Of a DNA stretch of 44,591 nt, positions 24,942 to 33,170 are shown piece by piece (the first letter of the stretch is position 1; each line of letters starts with the position of its first letter). Origin of the DNA: an uncultured Pseudomonadota bacterium (GTDB taxonomy: Bacteria; Myxococcota_A; UBA796; CAJQPC01). The stretch spans positions 1-44,591 of the forward strand of contig CAJXRZ010000047.1 of the NCBI GenBank assembly GCA_913060515.1. The letters are read 5' to 3'. The notes under the pieces are model-generated. The model was not told where the DNA came from. It did not search any database and saw nothing but the letters and a program-made list of their open reading frames with translations. Made by a program: the position numbers and the translations under genes.

Positions 24942-25912
24942 ATGGCCGCCACAATGTCCGCCATCGCCACCTTGCTCTCCGGTACGCCGAGCACCGTAAA
25001 GTCATGGAACAAGTTCACATACTCGTGGTAGTTGACCACTGCGCCTTCCTTCTCAGCCCGGGCGACAAGCAGATGAATGTCGGGGATGAAGAGCTCGTTG
25101 TCGCTGGAGACGAGGGTCAACTCGCCGATGCCTAAGAGCGGTCCATGCAAGGGAGAGACCCGAGGGTCATCCAAGGCCAGCTCTCCCGCCCACACCTGGC
25201 CCACATAAGCCAAGGCCTTGGCGTCCAGCATGAAGTCCCCAGCGTCCCGCTCGGGGGTGATGTCTGGGTTGGCCATGGTGATGTCTAGCCACGGGGAGAT
25301 CATCACCACGTGGTCGGCCGGGCGTAGGCCAGCTGCCTGGATCTGCTGTGCCATGGACAAGGCCAGGCCTCCGCCGGAGGAGTCACCCATCAGGATGATC
25401 TCTTGCTCAGGCCGACTCTCCACCAAGGCTTGATACATTTTGACCAAGTCCGCGTTGGCCTGGGCCGCCGTGGCGTGGGGGGTCACCGGGTATGCAGGCA
25501 GCAGGATCTCGGCATCCAAGGCCTCCGCCATCTTGTTGGCGAAGTCCAGGTGCATCCCGGTTGGGCCATAGATGTATGCGCCCCCAGCCAAGTAGATGAG
25601 CGTGGTGGCTCTGGCGGGCTCGCTCAGGAAGCTGTAGACCTGGGTGGTGCCGACAAGCTGTGCACCGTCGGTCTGTTTGCGAATGGCAGCTGGGGGGCTG
25701 TAGTCCTCCGGCTCCAGCTCGCGCTGTTCTGCGATGAACTCCTTTGCCAGGTCCAGGTCGGTCACGACAATGGCGCGCCCATCGGCACGCTCAAGGGCGG
25801 CGTTGAAGAGCTTGGCCTGGGTACTGATCTGTGCGGAAGCGTTGGGCTCGGGAGCTGAGTCCCGAGCGGCGCAGCCTGCAACAGAGAGCAGGAGGTGGAG
25901 GCTCAGCATCAT
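24932..25912 (-). CDS. Lipoprotein alpha/beta-hydrolase (HSL-like esterase)
   Basis: An esterase of the hormone-sensitive lipase type, with signal peptide and lipobox VAGC at the N-terminus. The nucleophile elbow GDSSGG places Ser178, and His303 in LFHDF is the probable catalytic His, with the Asp in SSDNELF or nearby. The oxyanion-hole motif, usually HGGG, is here YLAGGAYIYG. This loss of His is tolerated in some branches but makes the substrate uncertain. 326 residues. The ATG overlaps the stop codon of the upstream tesB by four bases (ATGA), so the two are translationally coupled. Confidence 0.88.
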   Translation of the reverse strand: MMLSLHLLLSVAGCAARDSAPEPNASAQISTQAKLFNAALERADGRAIVVTDLDLAKEFIAEQRELEPEDYSPPAAIRKQTDGAQLVGTTQVYSFLSEPARATTLIYLAGGAYIYGPTGMHLDFANKMAEALDAEILLPAYPVTPHATAAQANADLVKMYQALVESRPEQEIILMGDSSGGGLALSMAQQIQAAGLRPADHVVMISPWLDITMANPDITPERDAGDFMLDAKALAYVGQVWAGELALDDPRVSPLHGPLLGIGELTLVSSDNELFIPDIHLLVARAEKEGAVVNYHEYVNLFHDFTVLGVPESKVAMADIVAAIQD

Positions 25913-26778
25913 TCCTTCGGCCTTCTGTCCCGCATCAGCCCTTCTTGCATGGTGCTGGCGACCAGACGTCCGGCCTTGTCGAAGATGCGACCGCGCACCA
26001 AGCCACGGGCACCAGATGCGGTGGGGCTGTCCATGTCGTACAGAAGCCAGTCGTCCATCCGGAAGGGCCGGTGGAAGTACATGGCGTGGTCTAGGCTGGC
26101 CACCTGCATGCCAGGGGTCAACCAGCTCACACCGTGAGGCTGCATGGCGGTGACCAGCAGGTGGAAGTCGCTGGCGTAGGCCAGCAGGTATCGATGGATG
26201 TTTGGGTCATCGGGCAGCGCCTCGGGGGTGCGCAGCCAGATCTGCTTGCGGGTGTCCCGTCGTTCCGGCGTGATGGGGTCCAGAGGGGCCACGGGCCGAA
26301 TGTCGATGGGCCGTCTGCGGGTGGCCACGCTGCGCAGGGAAGGGGGCAGTCGCTCGGCGATGCTCTGGGCCAGCTCGTGCTCGCTCGCCAGCTCATCGGG
26401 CGCTGGAGCCATGGGCTTGGAGACCTGGTGGTCCAGGCCCAGCTCTTCGGTCTGGAAGCTGGCGGAGAGGTTGAAGATGGCCTTGCCATCTTGGATGGCC
26501 ACGACCCGGCGGGTGGTGAAGCTCCGGCCGTCTCGGATGGGGTCCACGATGTAGACGATGGGCCGGTCCACTTTCCCGGTGCGCAAGAAGTAGGCGTGCA
26601 AGCTGTGGATGTGACGGTCGGCCGGGGCCGTCTGTGTTGCGGCGGAGAGGGCCTGGCCCAGGACATGCCCTCCAAAGAGGGAGCCCCAGCCCAAGTCTTG
26701 GGTCTGGCCGCGGAAGAGGTTCTCTTCGATGCGTTCAAGCTCCAACAGGGAGAGCAGCTCGGCGAGTTCAGGGCGCAT
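25909..26778 (-). CDS. tesB: Acyl-CoA thioesterase II
   Basis: A double hot-dog fold thioesterase hydrolysing acyl-CoA to free fatty acid and CoA in the cytoplasm. The first half has GWGSLFGGHVLGQAL, HSLHAYFLRTG, DGRSFTTRRVVAIQDGKAIF and ASFQ, all typical of TesB. The second half has SLDHAMYFHRPFRMDDWLLYD, GLVRGRIFDKAGRLVAS and the terminal QEGLMR. 289 residues, normal length. It is the first gene of a two-gene unit with the downstream lipoprotein esterase. The second mobile-element copy begins 49 bases upstream of its start codon, so its promoter may be affected or supplied by that element. Confidence 0.95.
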   Translation of the reverse strand: MRPELAELLSLLELERIEENLFRGQTQDLGWGSLFGGHVLGQALSAATQTAPADRHIHSLHAYFLRTGKVDRPIVYIVDPIRDGRSFTTRRVVAIQDGKAIFNLSASFQTEELGLDHQVSKPMAPAPDELASEHELAQSIAERLPPSLRSVATRRRPIDIRPVAPLDPITPERRDTRKQIWLRTPEALPDDPNIHRYLLAYASDFHLLVTAMQPHGVSWLTPGMQVASLDHAMYFHRPFRMDDWLLYDMDSPTASGARGLVRGRIFDKAGRLVASTMQEGLMRDRRPKE

Positions 26779-26827
26779 GTAGGCTCCGGGGGGCGGGTTC
26801 CCTAACGGGCTGGGCTACCCTGGTGCC

Positions 26828-26991
26828 TACTGACGTGATCACTCCTGTTGAGCCTACTCGCACTCGCTCCTGAACCCGCTGGCCGCGTTGCTCAACGCTC
26901 GACGGGCTGGCGCACGCCTTCGGTCTCGCGCCTTGCCGGCGGGCCCAGGTTCTTCGCGCCAGCAGGATCAACAGTTCGGATCACGTCAGTA
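26828..26991. mobile_element. MITE-like element, copy 2 (TA-flanked, ~164 bp)
   Basis: The same element as at 15348-15512, in the same orientation, beginning TACTGACGTGATC and ending GATCACGTCAGTA. The first 28 bases are identical in the two copies. The final TA of the element supplies the T before and the A of the ATG start codon of the next gene. No transposase is encoded. It sits between the divergent tesB and 26991 genes. Confidence 0.85.
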
Positions 26992-27590
26992 TGAAGAAGT
27001 ACCTGCCCTGGCTCCTGCTGCTCGCCAGCCCAGTGGTCCTCTGGAAAGGCTGTGAGGCCTACGATGCGTTCCGTTTTGCTGGAGTTGGACAGCTCGCACC
27101 CGATGAGCCGCTTCAGGCGCCCACCCAGGTGGGGTCTTTTCTGCACCAGGGGCTGGAGGTGATTCCTCTGCAGGAGTTCTCAGCGACCGCGCGGGTGCTC
27201 AGTGCCAGGGACTACAGCGACGATGTTGACGGGGACTTGGTACCGGTAGACTTGGCGTTGGGTTGGGGGGAGATGAGCGACTGGGAGAACATCAGGAGGG
27301 TGAAGCTGGCTCAGCGGCATCGCTACTACAACTGGCGGGTTGATGATTGGTTCCTCCCTCGCGAGGTCATCGAGACATCCTCTGCGAACATGCATTTTGT
27401 GCCTGCTGACGCGGAGGTCCGCTCCGTGCTGATGAAAGCCCGCCGGCGTGATGTCGTCTCCTTCTCCGGCTACCTCGTACAAATTCGTGGAGCCGAGAAG
27501 AACTGGGCCTCGTCCACCACCCGCGAGGACACCGGGTCCTACGCCTGTGAGGTGGTGTTCATCGAGACCTTCGAGATCTTGGCGCTGTGA
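26991..27590 (+). CDS. Membrane-anchored protein of unknown function
   Basis: A 199-residue protein with an N-terminal hydrophobic helix after MKKY (signal anchor or signal peptide) and a soluble domain containing HRYYNWRVDDWFLP, SSANMHFVPAD and VSFSGYLVQI. A family-like ending, TREDTGSYACEVVFIETFEIL, follows. I have the impression of a widespread conserved family with these motifs, but cannot name it. The ATG lies exactly at the edge of the mobile element, so no host ribosome site remains immediately upstream; the bases before it belong to the element (GGATCACGTCAGT). Confidence 0.75.
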   Translation: MKKYLPWLLLLASPVVLWKGCEAYDAFRFAGVGQLAPDEPLQAPTQVGSFLHQGLEVIPLQEFSATARVLSARDYSDDVDGDLVPVDLALGWGEMSDWENIRRVKLAQRHRYYNWRVDDWFLPREVIETSSANMHFVPADAEVRSVLMKARRRDVVSFSGYLVQIRGAEKNWASSTTREDTGSYACEVVFIETFEILAL

Positions 27591-27599
27591 CATAGACGT

Positions 27600-27622
27600 C
27601 GCTGGCCCGAAGGGGCCCAGCG
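27600..27622 (+). terminator. Strong hairpin between two unknown genes
   Basis: Arms CGCTGGCCC and GGGCCCAGCG pair around a GAAG loop with one bulged base, just after the stop codon at 27590. There is no T-run, so it may act as a mRNA-stabilising or Rho-assisted end, not a classical intrinsic terminator. Confidence 0.4.
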
Positions 27623-27653
27623 GGCGATAGCGCCATGAACGAAGGAGAGCCCC

Positions 27654-28394
27654 ATGCTCTGGTTGCTGCTCGCATGTACGGACCCGGCGACCCAAGAGAC
27701 CGGGAGCACCGACTCTGGAACCGAGGACACCGGCACTGGGGACACCGGCACTGGGGACACCGGCGAGACCGGAGACACCGGCGCCTTTGAGCCCTTGGAC
27801 GGCCACGGCACCCTGAGCGGGGACTGCAACTCCTTGGACGAAGGCGAGTGGGACAGCGCATCTCCCTTCATCTTCCGAAACAGCCTGGACCTGTTGGAGG
27901 GCTTTGAGGACGAGGACCTGCTGGAGGACTCCCAGACCATCCTGGCCGAGGGCAACTTGAACAGCAGCTCCCTGTACTCCGAGATCTTCGCCTTCGAGGT
28001 CATGGCGCGCTGTGAAGCGGCCAGCCTGCTCAAGACCGAGGGCCAGGTCGACTACGCCAATCCGGACGGCAAGAAGACGGACCTGTTGATCTTGGTGGAT
28101 GAGCGCCAGATCGGATTGAGCGTGGCGCGCGGGTTCACCTACCCCATGGGCACAGCCATGAGCCCGGAGAAGGCCGATGAGCTCTTGGAGAAGAAGGTGG
28201 GCGACCTGCCGCTCTCCCAGGACAACGGAACAGGTGCAGATGCCTGGGAGCGCAGCATCTTGCACATCATTGCTGTGGACGCCCAGCACGGCGATGAGAT
28301 CGAAGCGGCCTGGGGGCGGCTCGAGGCGGGCACCAAGATGGACTTTGGCTTGATGATTACCGTCACCGACGGTCAGGACGCTGACCTGTACTGA
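27654..28394 (+). CDS. Lipoprotein with Asp-Thr-Gly repeat linker
   Basis: The signal is MLWLLLAC, seven residues before the Cys, with an unmistakable GGAG ribosome site just before the ATG. A linker of about 35 residues is made of repeated Thr-Gly-Asp/Glu-Thr-Gly units (27726-27785), likely an extended tether from the membrane. The globular part, about 190 residues, is acidic and mostly helical, with CNSLDEGEWDSASPF and a second Cys in MARCEAASLL. No family is recognised. It is probably an outer-membrane lipoprotein facing the periplasm or exterior. Confidence 0.8.
   Translation: MLWLLLACTDPATQETGSTDSGTEDTGTGDTGTGDTGETGDTGAFEPLDGHGTLSGDCNSLDEGEWDSASPFIFRNSLDLLEGFEDEDLLEDSQTILAEGNLNSSSLYSEIFAFEVMARCEAASLLKTEGQVDYANPDGKKTDLLILVDERQIGLSVARGFTYPMGTAMSPEKADELLEKKVGDLPLSQDNGTGADAWERSILHIIAVDAQHGDEIEAAWGRLEAGTKMDFGLMITVTDGQDADLY
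27726..27785 (+). repeat. 15-bp coding tandem repeat (Asp-Thr-Gly linker)
   Basis: Units GACACCGGCACTGGG occur twice exactly (27726-27740 and 27741-27755), followed by two diverged units. They encode DTGTG-type linkers. Copy number may vary between strains by slippage. Confidence 0.7.
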
Positions 28395-28447
28395 GGCGGC
28401 TGCAGGTCCTTTGGGCTATCCCTTCCTCGAAGCTCCCCTGAGGTCCC

Positions 28448-29086
28448 ATGAAGCGCGCCCGCGCCGCCCAAGACAAGGAAAAGCGTCGCCAGGACTTTCT
28501 GGTGGCTGCAGCCCGTTTGTTCGAGGCCGGCGACTACTCCAGCGTCACGATGTCCCAGATTGCGGCCCAGGCGGGTCTCTCAAAGGGGACGGTCTACCTG
28601 TACTTTAAGAGCAAAGAAGAGCTCTTTCTGCAGCTGCTCGTGGACGAGCTGGAGGACTGGTTTGCCCAGCTCGCCGAAGGCTTGCCCCTGTTGCAAGGCC
28701 AGCCGGCTCCGGTCTTTGCCAAGGGATTCGTCGCCACCCTGCGCGCCCGGCCACAGCTGACGCGCTTGTTGGCTCTGATGCACTTGGTCTTTGAGACCCA
28801 CCTGGACGCCGAGTCCGCCAAGGTCTTCAAGCTGCGCCTTCAGGACATGATGCTCCCGGCCGGCGCCCAGCTGGAGACGGTCTTGGACTTGCCAGAGGGC
28901 CAAGGCATGCGTCTGCTGCTTCACGCCCATGCGCTGACGGTCGGGCTGCACCAGATGACCCGCACCTCGCCCATCGTTCAGGAGGTCGTCCACTCCTCGC
29001 CGGAGCTGCTGCCCCTGCGTCTGGACTTCCACGAGGAGCTGGAGCGCGCGGTGGAGGTCCTGGTCCGGGGCCACGCGAGGCGCTGA
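28448..29086 (+). CDS. TetR-family transcriptional regulator
   Basis: A 212-residue repressor-type regulator. The N-terminal helix-turn-helix (about residues 16-62) has the standard elements DFLVAAARLFEAGDY, MSQIAAQAGLSKGTVYLYF and KSKEELFLQL. The helical C-terminal domain binds an unknown ligand. ATG 28448 follows GAGG. The stop codon abuts the ATG of the downstream methyltransferase gene (TGAATG), so both are likely in one transcript. No divergent efflux gene is adjacent, so its target is not evident. Confidence 0.93.
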   Translation: MKRARAAQDKEKRRQDFLVAAARLFEAGDYSSVTMSQIAAQAGLSKGTVYLYFKSKEELFLQLLVDELEDWFAQLAEGLPLLQGQPAPVFAKGFVATLRARPQLTRLLALMHLVFETHLDAESAKVFKLRLQDMMLPAGAQLETVLDLPEGQGMRLLLHAHALTVGLHQMTRTSPIVQEVVHSSPELLPLRLDFHEELERAVEVLVRGHARR

Positions 29087-30259
29087 ATGTCGATCTATGC
29101 CGTCTGTACACCCGGCCTTGAGCGGGCGCTGGCCGAGGAGCTCGAGGAGCTGCTGGGCCGCGAAGTCCACATCCAGCCAGGCGGTGTGGAAGCCGAAGGG
29201 GACTTGGTAGACGCCGCTGGGCTGTGTCTCTGGTCCAGGTGTGCGGCGAAAATCTTGTTTGTACTGGGTGAAGTGCACGCTGCCTCGCTTCAGCAGCTGG
29301 AGCAGGAGGTTCGCAAGCTGGACTGGAGCGAGATCCTGCATCCGGGCCAACAGGTGGTGGTCAAGGTGGCTGGACGCGGACGCATCAAGCACCACGACGC
29401 GGTCTCCAAGAAGGTGGGCTTTGCCATCGCCGACAGCCTCCGCGCCAGCGCCCAGCCCACACCCAAGGCGGGCAAGCGCGGTCGTGGGGCCAAGCGCGGC
29501 TCCGCTGCCCCCAAGCGCCGATTCCAGGCACGGGGACCTCGACGGAATCATGCGCCCCTGACCCTGCAGGTGCGCCTGGATGAGCGGGTCGCGCGGCTCT
29601 CACTGGACGCGGGGGGATTGCTGCACAAACGCGGCTACCGACAGTCCACCGCCAAGGCGCCCATTCGCGAGAACCTGGCGGTGTGCATACTGCGCATGGC
29701 GGGCTGGCAGCCGGGAGTCCCACTGGTGGATCCCATGTGCGGCGCCGGCACCTTCTCCATCGAGGCTGCGATGTGGGCTGCGGATGTGGCCCCTGGGCTC
29801 AAGCCTCCCCCGGTCACCGGCCTGCCTGGCTTTCCCGACGACGCTTGGAAGACCATGCTCGACGAGGCCAAGTCGGCCCAGAGCTTGGCCTCCGAGCTGC
29901 CGATCTTGACGGCGGACCGCGACAAGGGCGCCTGCCGGGCGACCCAAGAGAACGCCTCCCGCGCGGGGGTGCACATCGCGCCGGTCTGCAAGGACATCTC
30001 CAAGGCCTTTGAGACCACCTTGGAGGGACCAGGTCTGGTGGTCCTGAACCCGCCTTACGGCGTGCGTGTCGCCGACAATGTGAAGCTGGCGCCCCTCTAC
30101 CACAAGATCGGTGGCGCTCTGCGTGCCCAGTTCCCAGGTTGGCGGGTGGTTATGGTCTGTCCGGACAAGGCCCTGGCTGGACGCGTGGCCAAGATGGAGG
30201 AGCTGGTGCGCTTCAAGAACGGCGGCATCTCAGTGGGGGTCTACGTCGGCCAGCTCTGA
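29087..30259 (+). CDS. THUMP-domain class I RNA methyltransferase, RlmL type
   Basis: The protein methylates a guanine or related base in RNA using S-adenosylmethionine. An N-terminal THUMP-type RNA-binding region (about 1-165) contains the RlmL-like opening CTPGLERALAEEL. The Rossmann methyltransferase part has SAM motif DPMCGAGTFSIEAA from Asp215 and the base-methylation motif NPPYG at 321-325, as in N2-guanine methyltransferases. It corresponds to the N-terminal half of E. coli RlmL. A basic insert of about 30 residues (Lys/Arg/Gly-rich, near 128-150) sits between the THUMP and catalytic parts. 390 residues, start ATG 29087. Confidence 0.9.
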   Translation: MSIYAVCTPGLERALAEELEELLGREVHIQPGGVEAEGDLVDAAGLCLWSRCAAKILFVLGEVHAASLQQLEQEVRKLDWSEILHPGQQVVVKVAGRGRIKHHDAVSKKVGFAIADSLRASAQPTPKAGKRGRGAKRGSAAPKRRFQARGPRRNHAPLTLQVRLDERVARLSLDAGGLLHKRGYRQSTAKAPIRENLAVCILRMAGWQPGVPLVDPMCGAGTFSIEAAMWAADVAPGLKPPPVTGLPGFPDDAWKTMLDEAKSAQSLASELPILTADRDKGACRATQENASRAGVHIAPVCKDISKAFETTLEGPGLVVLNPPYGVRVADNVKLAPLYHKIGGALRAQFPGWRVVMVCPDKALAGRVAKMEELVRFKNGGISVGVYVGQL

Positions 30260-30304
30260 GGTCTGACTTCTGGGGGCGATACACTGGTCCGCACGGAGGA
30301 AGAC

Positions 30305-31066
30305 ATGACGGATTGGTCTGATCGCACAGCCCTGGTGACCGGAGCCAGTCGTGGCATCGGCGAGGCCATCGCCACCCGACTCTCTCAAGCAGGAGCCCAG
30401 GTCATCCTGGTCTCTCGCAAGCAAGAGGGACTGGACCAAGCGGCCGACCGCATCTCTGAGATCTCCGGCACCCGGCCCCTTGTGCAGCCTTGCCACACCG
30501 GGCGCCCACAGGCCATCGGCGCGCTCTTCGAGGCCTTGGACGCCCAGGGCATTGTTGTGGACGCCTTGGTCAACAACGCGGCGACCAACCCCTACTTTGG
30601 GCCGATGATGGGCCTGGAGTGGGCGGCCTTCGACAAGACCTTTGACGTGAACGTCAAGGGCAGCTTTGAGATGGCACGGCAGGTCGCCAAGCGCCTGATC
30701 GCAGCCAAGCAGGGCGGCAGCATCGTGAACGTGGCCAGCATCTACGGGATGATGGGCGCACCCTTCCAGGGCACCTACGCGATGACCAAGGCCGCCTTGA
30801 TCTCCCTGACCCAGACCCTGGCCCATGAGTGGGGCGGCGCGGGCATTCGGGTCAACGCCATCGCCCCTGGCCTGGTGGACACCCAGTTCGCGGCCGCCAT
30901 CGTGAACAACCCCGCCTTCGCCAAGGTCTTCTCCCAGCGCAGCGCCTTGAAGCGCCATGGGCAGCCCGAGGAGATCGCCGGCTTGGTGCTCTACCTGCTC
31001 AGCAGCGACGCGGCCTTTATGAGCGGCGCCACAGTGCCCATTGATGGCGGCTATCTGGCGGGCTGA
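30305..31066 (+). CDS. Short-chain dehydrogenase/reductase
   Basis: A classical SDR of 253 residues. The nucleotide-binding TGASRGIG is at 12-19, the NNAATNP motif lies near residue 95, the catalytic Ser is in VNVASIYG, and the catalytic pair is Tyr158 and Lys162. The C-terminal DGGYLAG is typical. NNAATNP with a C-terminal DGGY is seen in the DHRS4/3-oxoacyl reductase-like group, so an NADP(H)-linked carbonyl or hydroxyl oxidoreduction is likely. Substrate unknown. The gene has its own GGAGGAAGAC ribosome region before ATG 30305, and is convergent with the cytochrome operon. Confidence 0.92.
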   Translation: MTDWSDRTALVTGASRGIGEAIATRLSQAGAQVILVSRKQEGLDQAADRISEISGTRPLVQPCHTGRPQAIGALFEALDAQGIVVDALVNNAATNPYFGPMMGLEWAAFDKTFDVNVKGSFEMARQVAKRLIAAKQGGSIVNVASIYGMMGAPFQGTYAMTKAALISLTQTLAHEWGGAGIRVNAIAPGLVDTQFAAAIVNNPAFAKVFSQRSALKRHGQPEEIAGLVLYLLSSDAAFMSGATVPIDGGYLAG

Positions 31067-31067
31067 G

Positions 31068-33170
31068 CTACCAGGACTTGGTGCTCTCAATGACCGTGTG
31101 GTCCTGGGCTTGCCAGCCGTAGGTGTTGGCCAGCTCCCATGGGTGTGGCCGGTAGAGCAGGGTGGCTTGGAGCTCGGGGGCCGTGCAGCCCTGGGGCAGC
31201 TCAAAGCGATGCTGGCTGACCTGGAAGCTGCCGGGCGCGATGCGGTTGTCGGACTGGATGTCCACGGCCTTGTAGTGGGGGACCATTGGCTCGCCAGCGC
31301 TGTCTGTAAGTACCTTGGAAAAGTGTTGCCCGGGCAGGCCTGCGAGGGGCTGGACCTCTGTGCTCTCGGGGTCCCATTCCGGGGACAGGCTGACTCGGTC
31401 CCCCGGCTGCAGAGCGTTGGGGTATAGCGCGATCTTGCCCTGGGCGTCTGGAGTCACGGTCCAGGTGGCAACGGGCTCTTCGAGTGCCAGGCCTTTGTCT
31501 TGCGGACTCAGATCGGCTTGTGAGAAGTAGCCCATTCCGCTGTAGTCTTGGAATCCTGCGGGCCGCACCGCCCGAAGCGTCAGGGACTCCCCGGCCAACT
31601 CTGCGGACTCAGGCCAGCTCAGGTGGCCAGCTTCCAAGCTGATCTCTTGGCCGATCTCTCCGCTGAGCCAGGCACCTGTGTAGTCTGGCAAGGTAGGCCC
31701 GGTGGTGGCTTGGAGGGAGCCGCAACTGCCGGTCGCTTGGAGCACCAGAATCAAGGCGCGCATGGGCTCGCCTGTGGGAATGGCGTGGCCTGCGCCCATG
31801 TTGGAGACGCCGACCTGGGCATAGAGGATCTGGCCCTGTTGCTCCAGGTTGAGCTCCACGTGCAGGGCCCCGGAGATCAGAGGCTGTTCTCCCGTAAGCG
31901 GCCCCACAAAGCTGTGTCGGCGTACGTCCTCTGGCGGCCTGGGGAAGCCGAATGTGATGGAGGAGTCTGCGGCTGTGGAGCGGTCCACAGCGTTGTTCGC
32001 GTCTACGTCAGCGGGCATGTGGCACTGCTGACAAGGCACGCCCTGGGCGGCATAGGGGCCCTCTGACCACTCGGAGTAGGTGCTGTGGATGGGCAGGCCC
32101 TCTGGCCAGCGGACGTCCAAGGACTCCCCCGGGGTGAGGGCTTCTTGGGCTTGCTCGTGGCAGCCGGCGCAGAACACCGCCTCGTCGAACTGTGGTTGCT
32201 GGCTGCCGCCCATGACCACGTTGGGCACATCGAGCAGTGGCCCGAAGTACACGGGGGCCCAGTCAAAGACACCCCTTCCGGGCTCGCTGGGGCGCTGGAT
32301 CTTGAGGCGCCCGGCAACACCCGGTGCTTGCTCCAGGTCGACCTCGGAGACCTTGTGGCAGACATCGCAGTGCACGCCCAGCTCGTAGGCCATCCCTTCG
32401 GCGTCGTGCAGGTCGCGTCCGCCCAGCGCGCCATCGATGCCCGGTGCGTGACAGTCCGCGCAGGCCCCAAAGTCCTCTGGGGAATCGGCCGCGGCCAAGT
32501 CTGGATCATCGCAGCGTTGGACCCCGCAGTCGTTGAGGGTGTTGAGAACGCCCGGCTCGACGTAGCAGCGCTCGGCGGCGTCCTGAGGATGGCCGGGCAG
32601 GTGTCCCAGGCCCCAGCTCCCGCCCATGTCCAGACAGAGCGCCTCGGTGCTCCAGGCCTGGGCGGCGCCGGCATAGAGGGCTTGCAGCTTGGGGTTCTGA
32701 GCGGCTTGTGCGTGCTTGGAGTCTAGGAAGTCGGCCACAAAGCGGGTGTGGCAGTGGCTGCAGCTCTCGTCCGCGCTGTCTTCGCCGTCGCCGGGAGCTT
32801 GGTAGCTGTACTCCAGGTTGTCTGGCGGCAAGACCGCGTTCAAGGTCAGGCTGACTGGAACGCCCTCCTCGAAGTAGTCCACGCCGATGGCCCGGTATCC
32901 TTGCTTGCCGGCGACGATGACTGGGGCTCCCTGGGCGGGCTCCTCGTACCAGAGGGAGAACTGCCCCTCGCTGTCGCTGAGCACCTGGGTCTGAGGAAGG
33001 CCGCCCATCATGACCGTGGCTTGGGGCAGAGGCGCCCCATCTTGGTCCAGAACGCTGCCCTGGACCTCGAAGCTCTGGAGGCCCGGCGGCGTGCTGTCCC
33101 CGGTCTCCACGAGCACGGGCTCGCCGCTGTCTTGCGGGGTGCGGGTACAAGCCAGTATTAGCCAGATCAC
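31068..33170 (-). CDS. Pentaheme c-type cytochrome lipoprotein
   Basis: A 700-residue envelope protein with lipobox Cys8 (MIWLILAC), then a carboxypeptidase-regulatory-like beta domain at about 32-115. Five CxxCH haem-attachment sites follow, starting at Cys137, 237, 268, 334 and 380. The C-terminal 300 residues are mainly beta and lack haem sites. The separation of haem sites and large non-haem tail resemble multiheme cytochromes that also bind a substrate or partner. GTG at 33170 overlaps the stop of the preceding gene by four bases (GTGA) and gives a short signal like others here; TTG 33185 is less likely. It is the third gene of the selenoprotein operon. Confidence 0.85.
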   Translation of the reverse strand: MIWLILACTRTPQDSGEPVLVETGDSTPPGLQSFEVQGSVLDQDGAPLPQATVMMGGLPQTQVLSDSEGQFSLWYEEPAQGAPVIVAGKQGYRAIGVDYFEEGVPVSLTLNAVLPPDNLEYSYQAPGDGEDSADESCSHCHTRFVADFLDSKHAQAAQNPKLQALYAGAAQAWSTEALCLDMGGSWGLGHLPGHPQDAAERCYVEPGVLNTLNDCGVQRCDDPDLAAADSPEDFGACADCHAPGIDGALGGRDLHDAEGMAYELGVHCDVCHKVSEVDLEQAPGVAGRLKIQRPSEPGRGVFDWAPVYFGPLLDVPNVVMGGSQQPQFDEAVFCAGCHEQAQEALTPGESLDVRWPEGLPIHSTYSEWSEGPYAAQGVPCQQCHMPADVDANNAVDRSTAADSSITFGFPRPPEDVRRHSFVGPLTGEQPLISGALHVELNLEQQGQILYAQVGVSNMGAGHAIPTGEPMRALILVLQATGSCGSLQATTGPTLPDYTGAWLSGEIGQEISLEAGHLSWPESAELAGESLTLRAVRPAGFQDYSGMGYFSQADLSPQDKGLALEEPVATWTVTPDAQGKIALYPNALQPGDRVSLSPEWDPESTEVQPLAGLPGQHFSKVLTDSAGEPMVPHYKAVDIQSDNRIAPGSFQVSQHRFELPQGCTAPELQATLLYRPHPWELANTYGWQAQDHTVIESTKSW

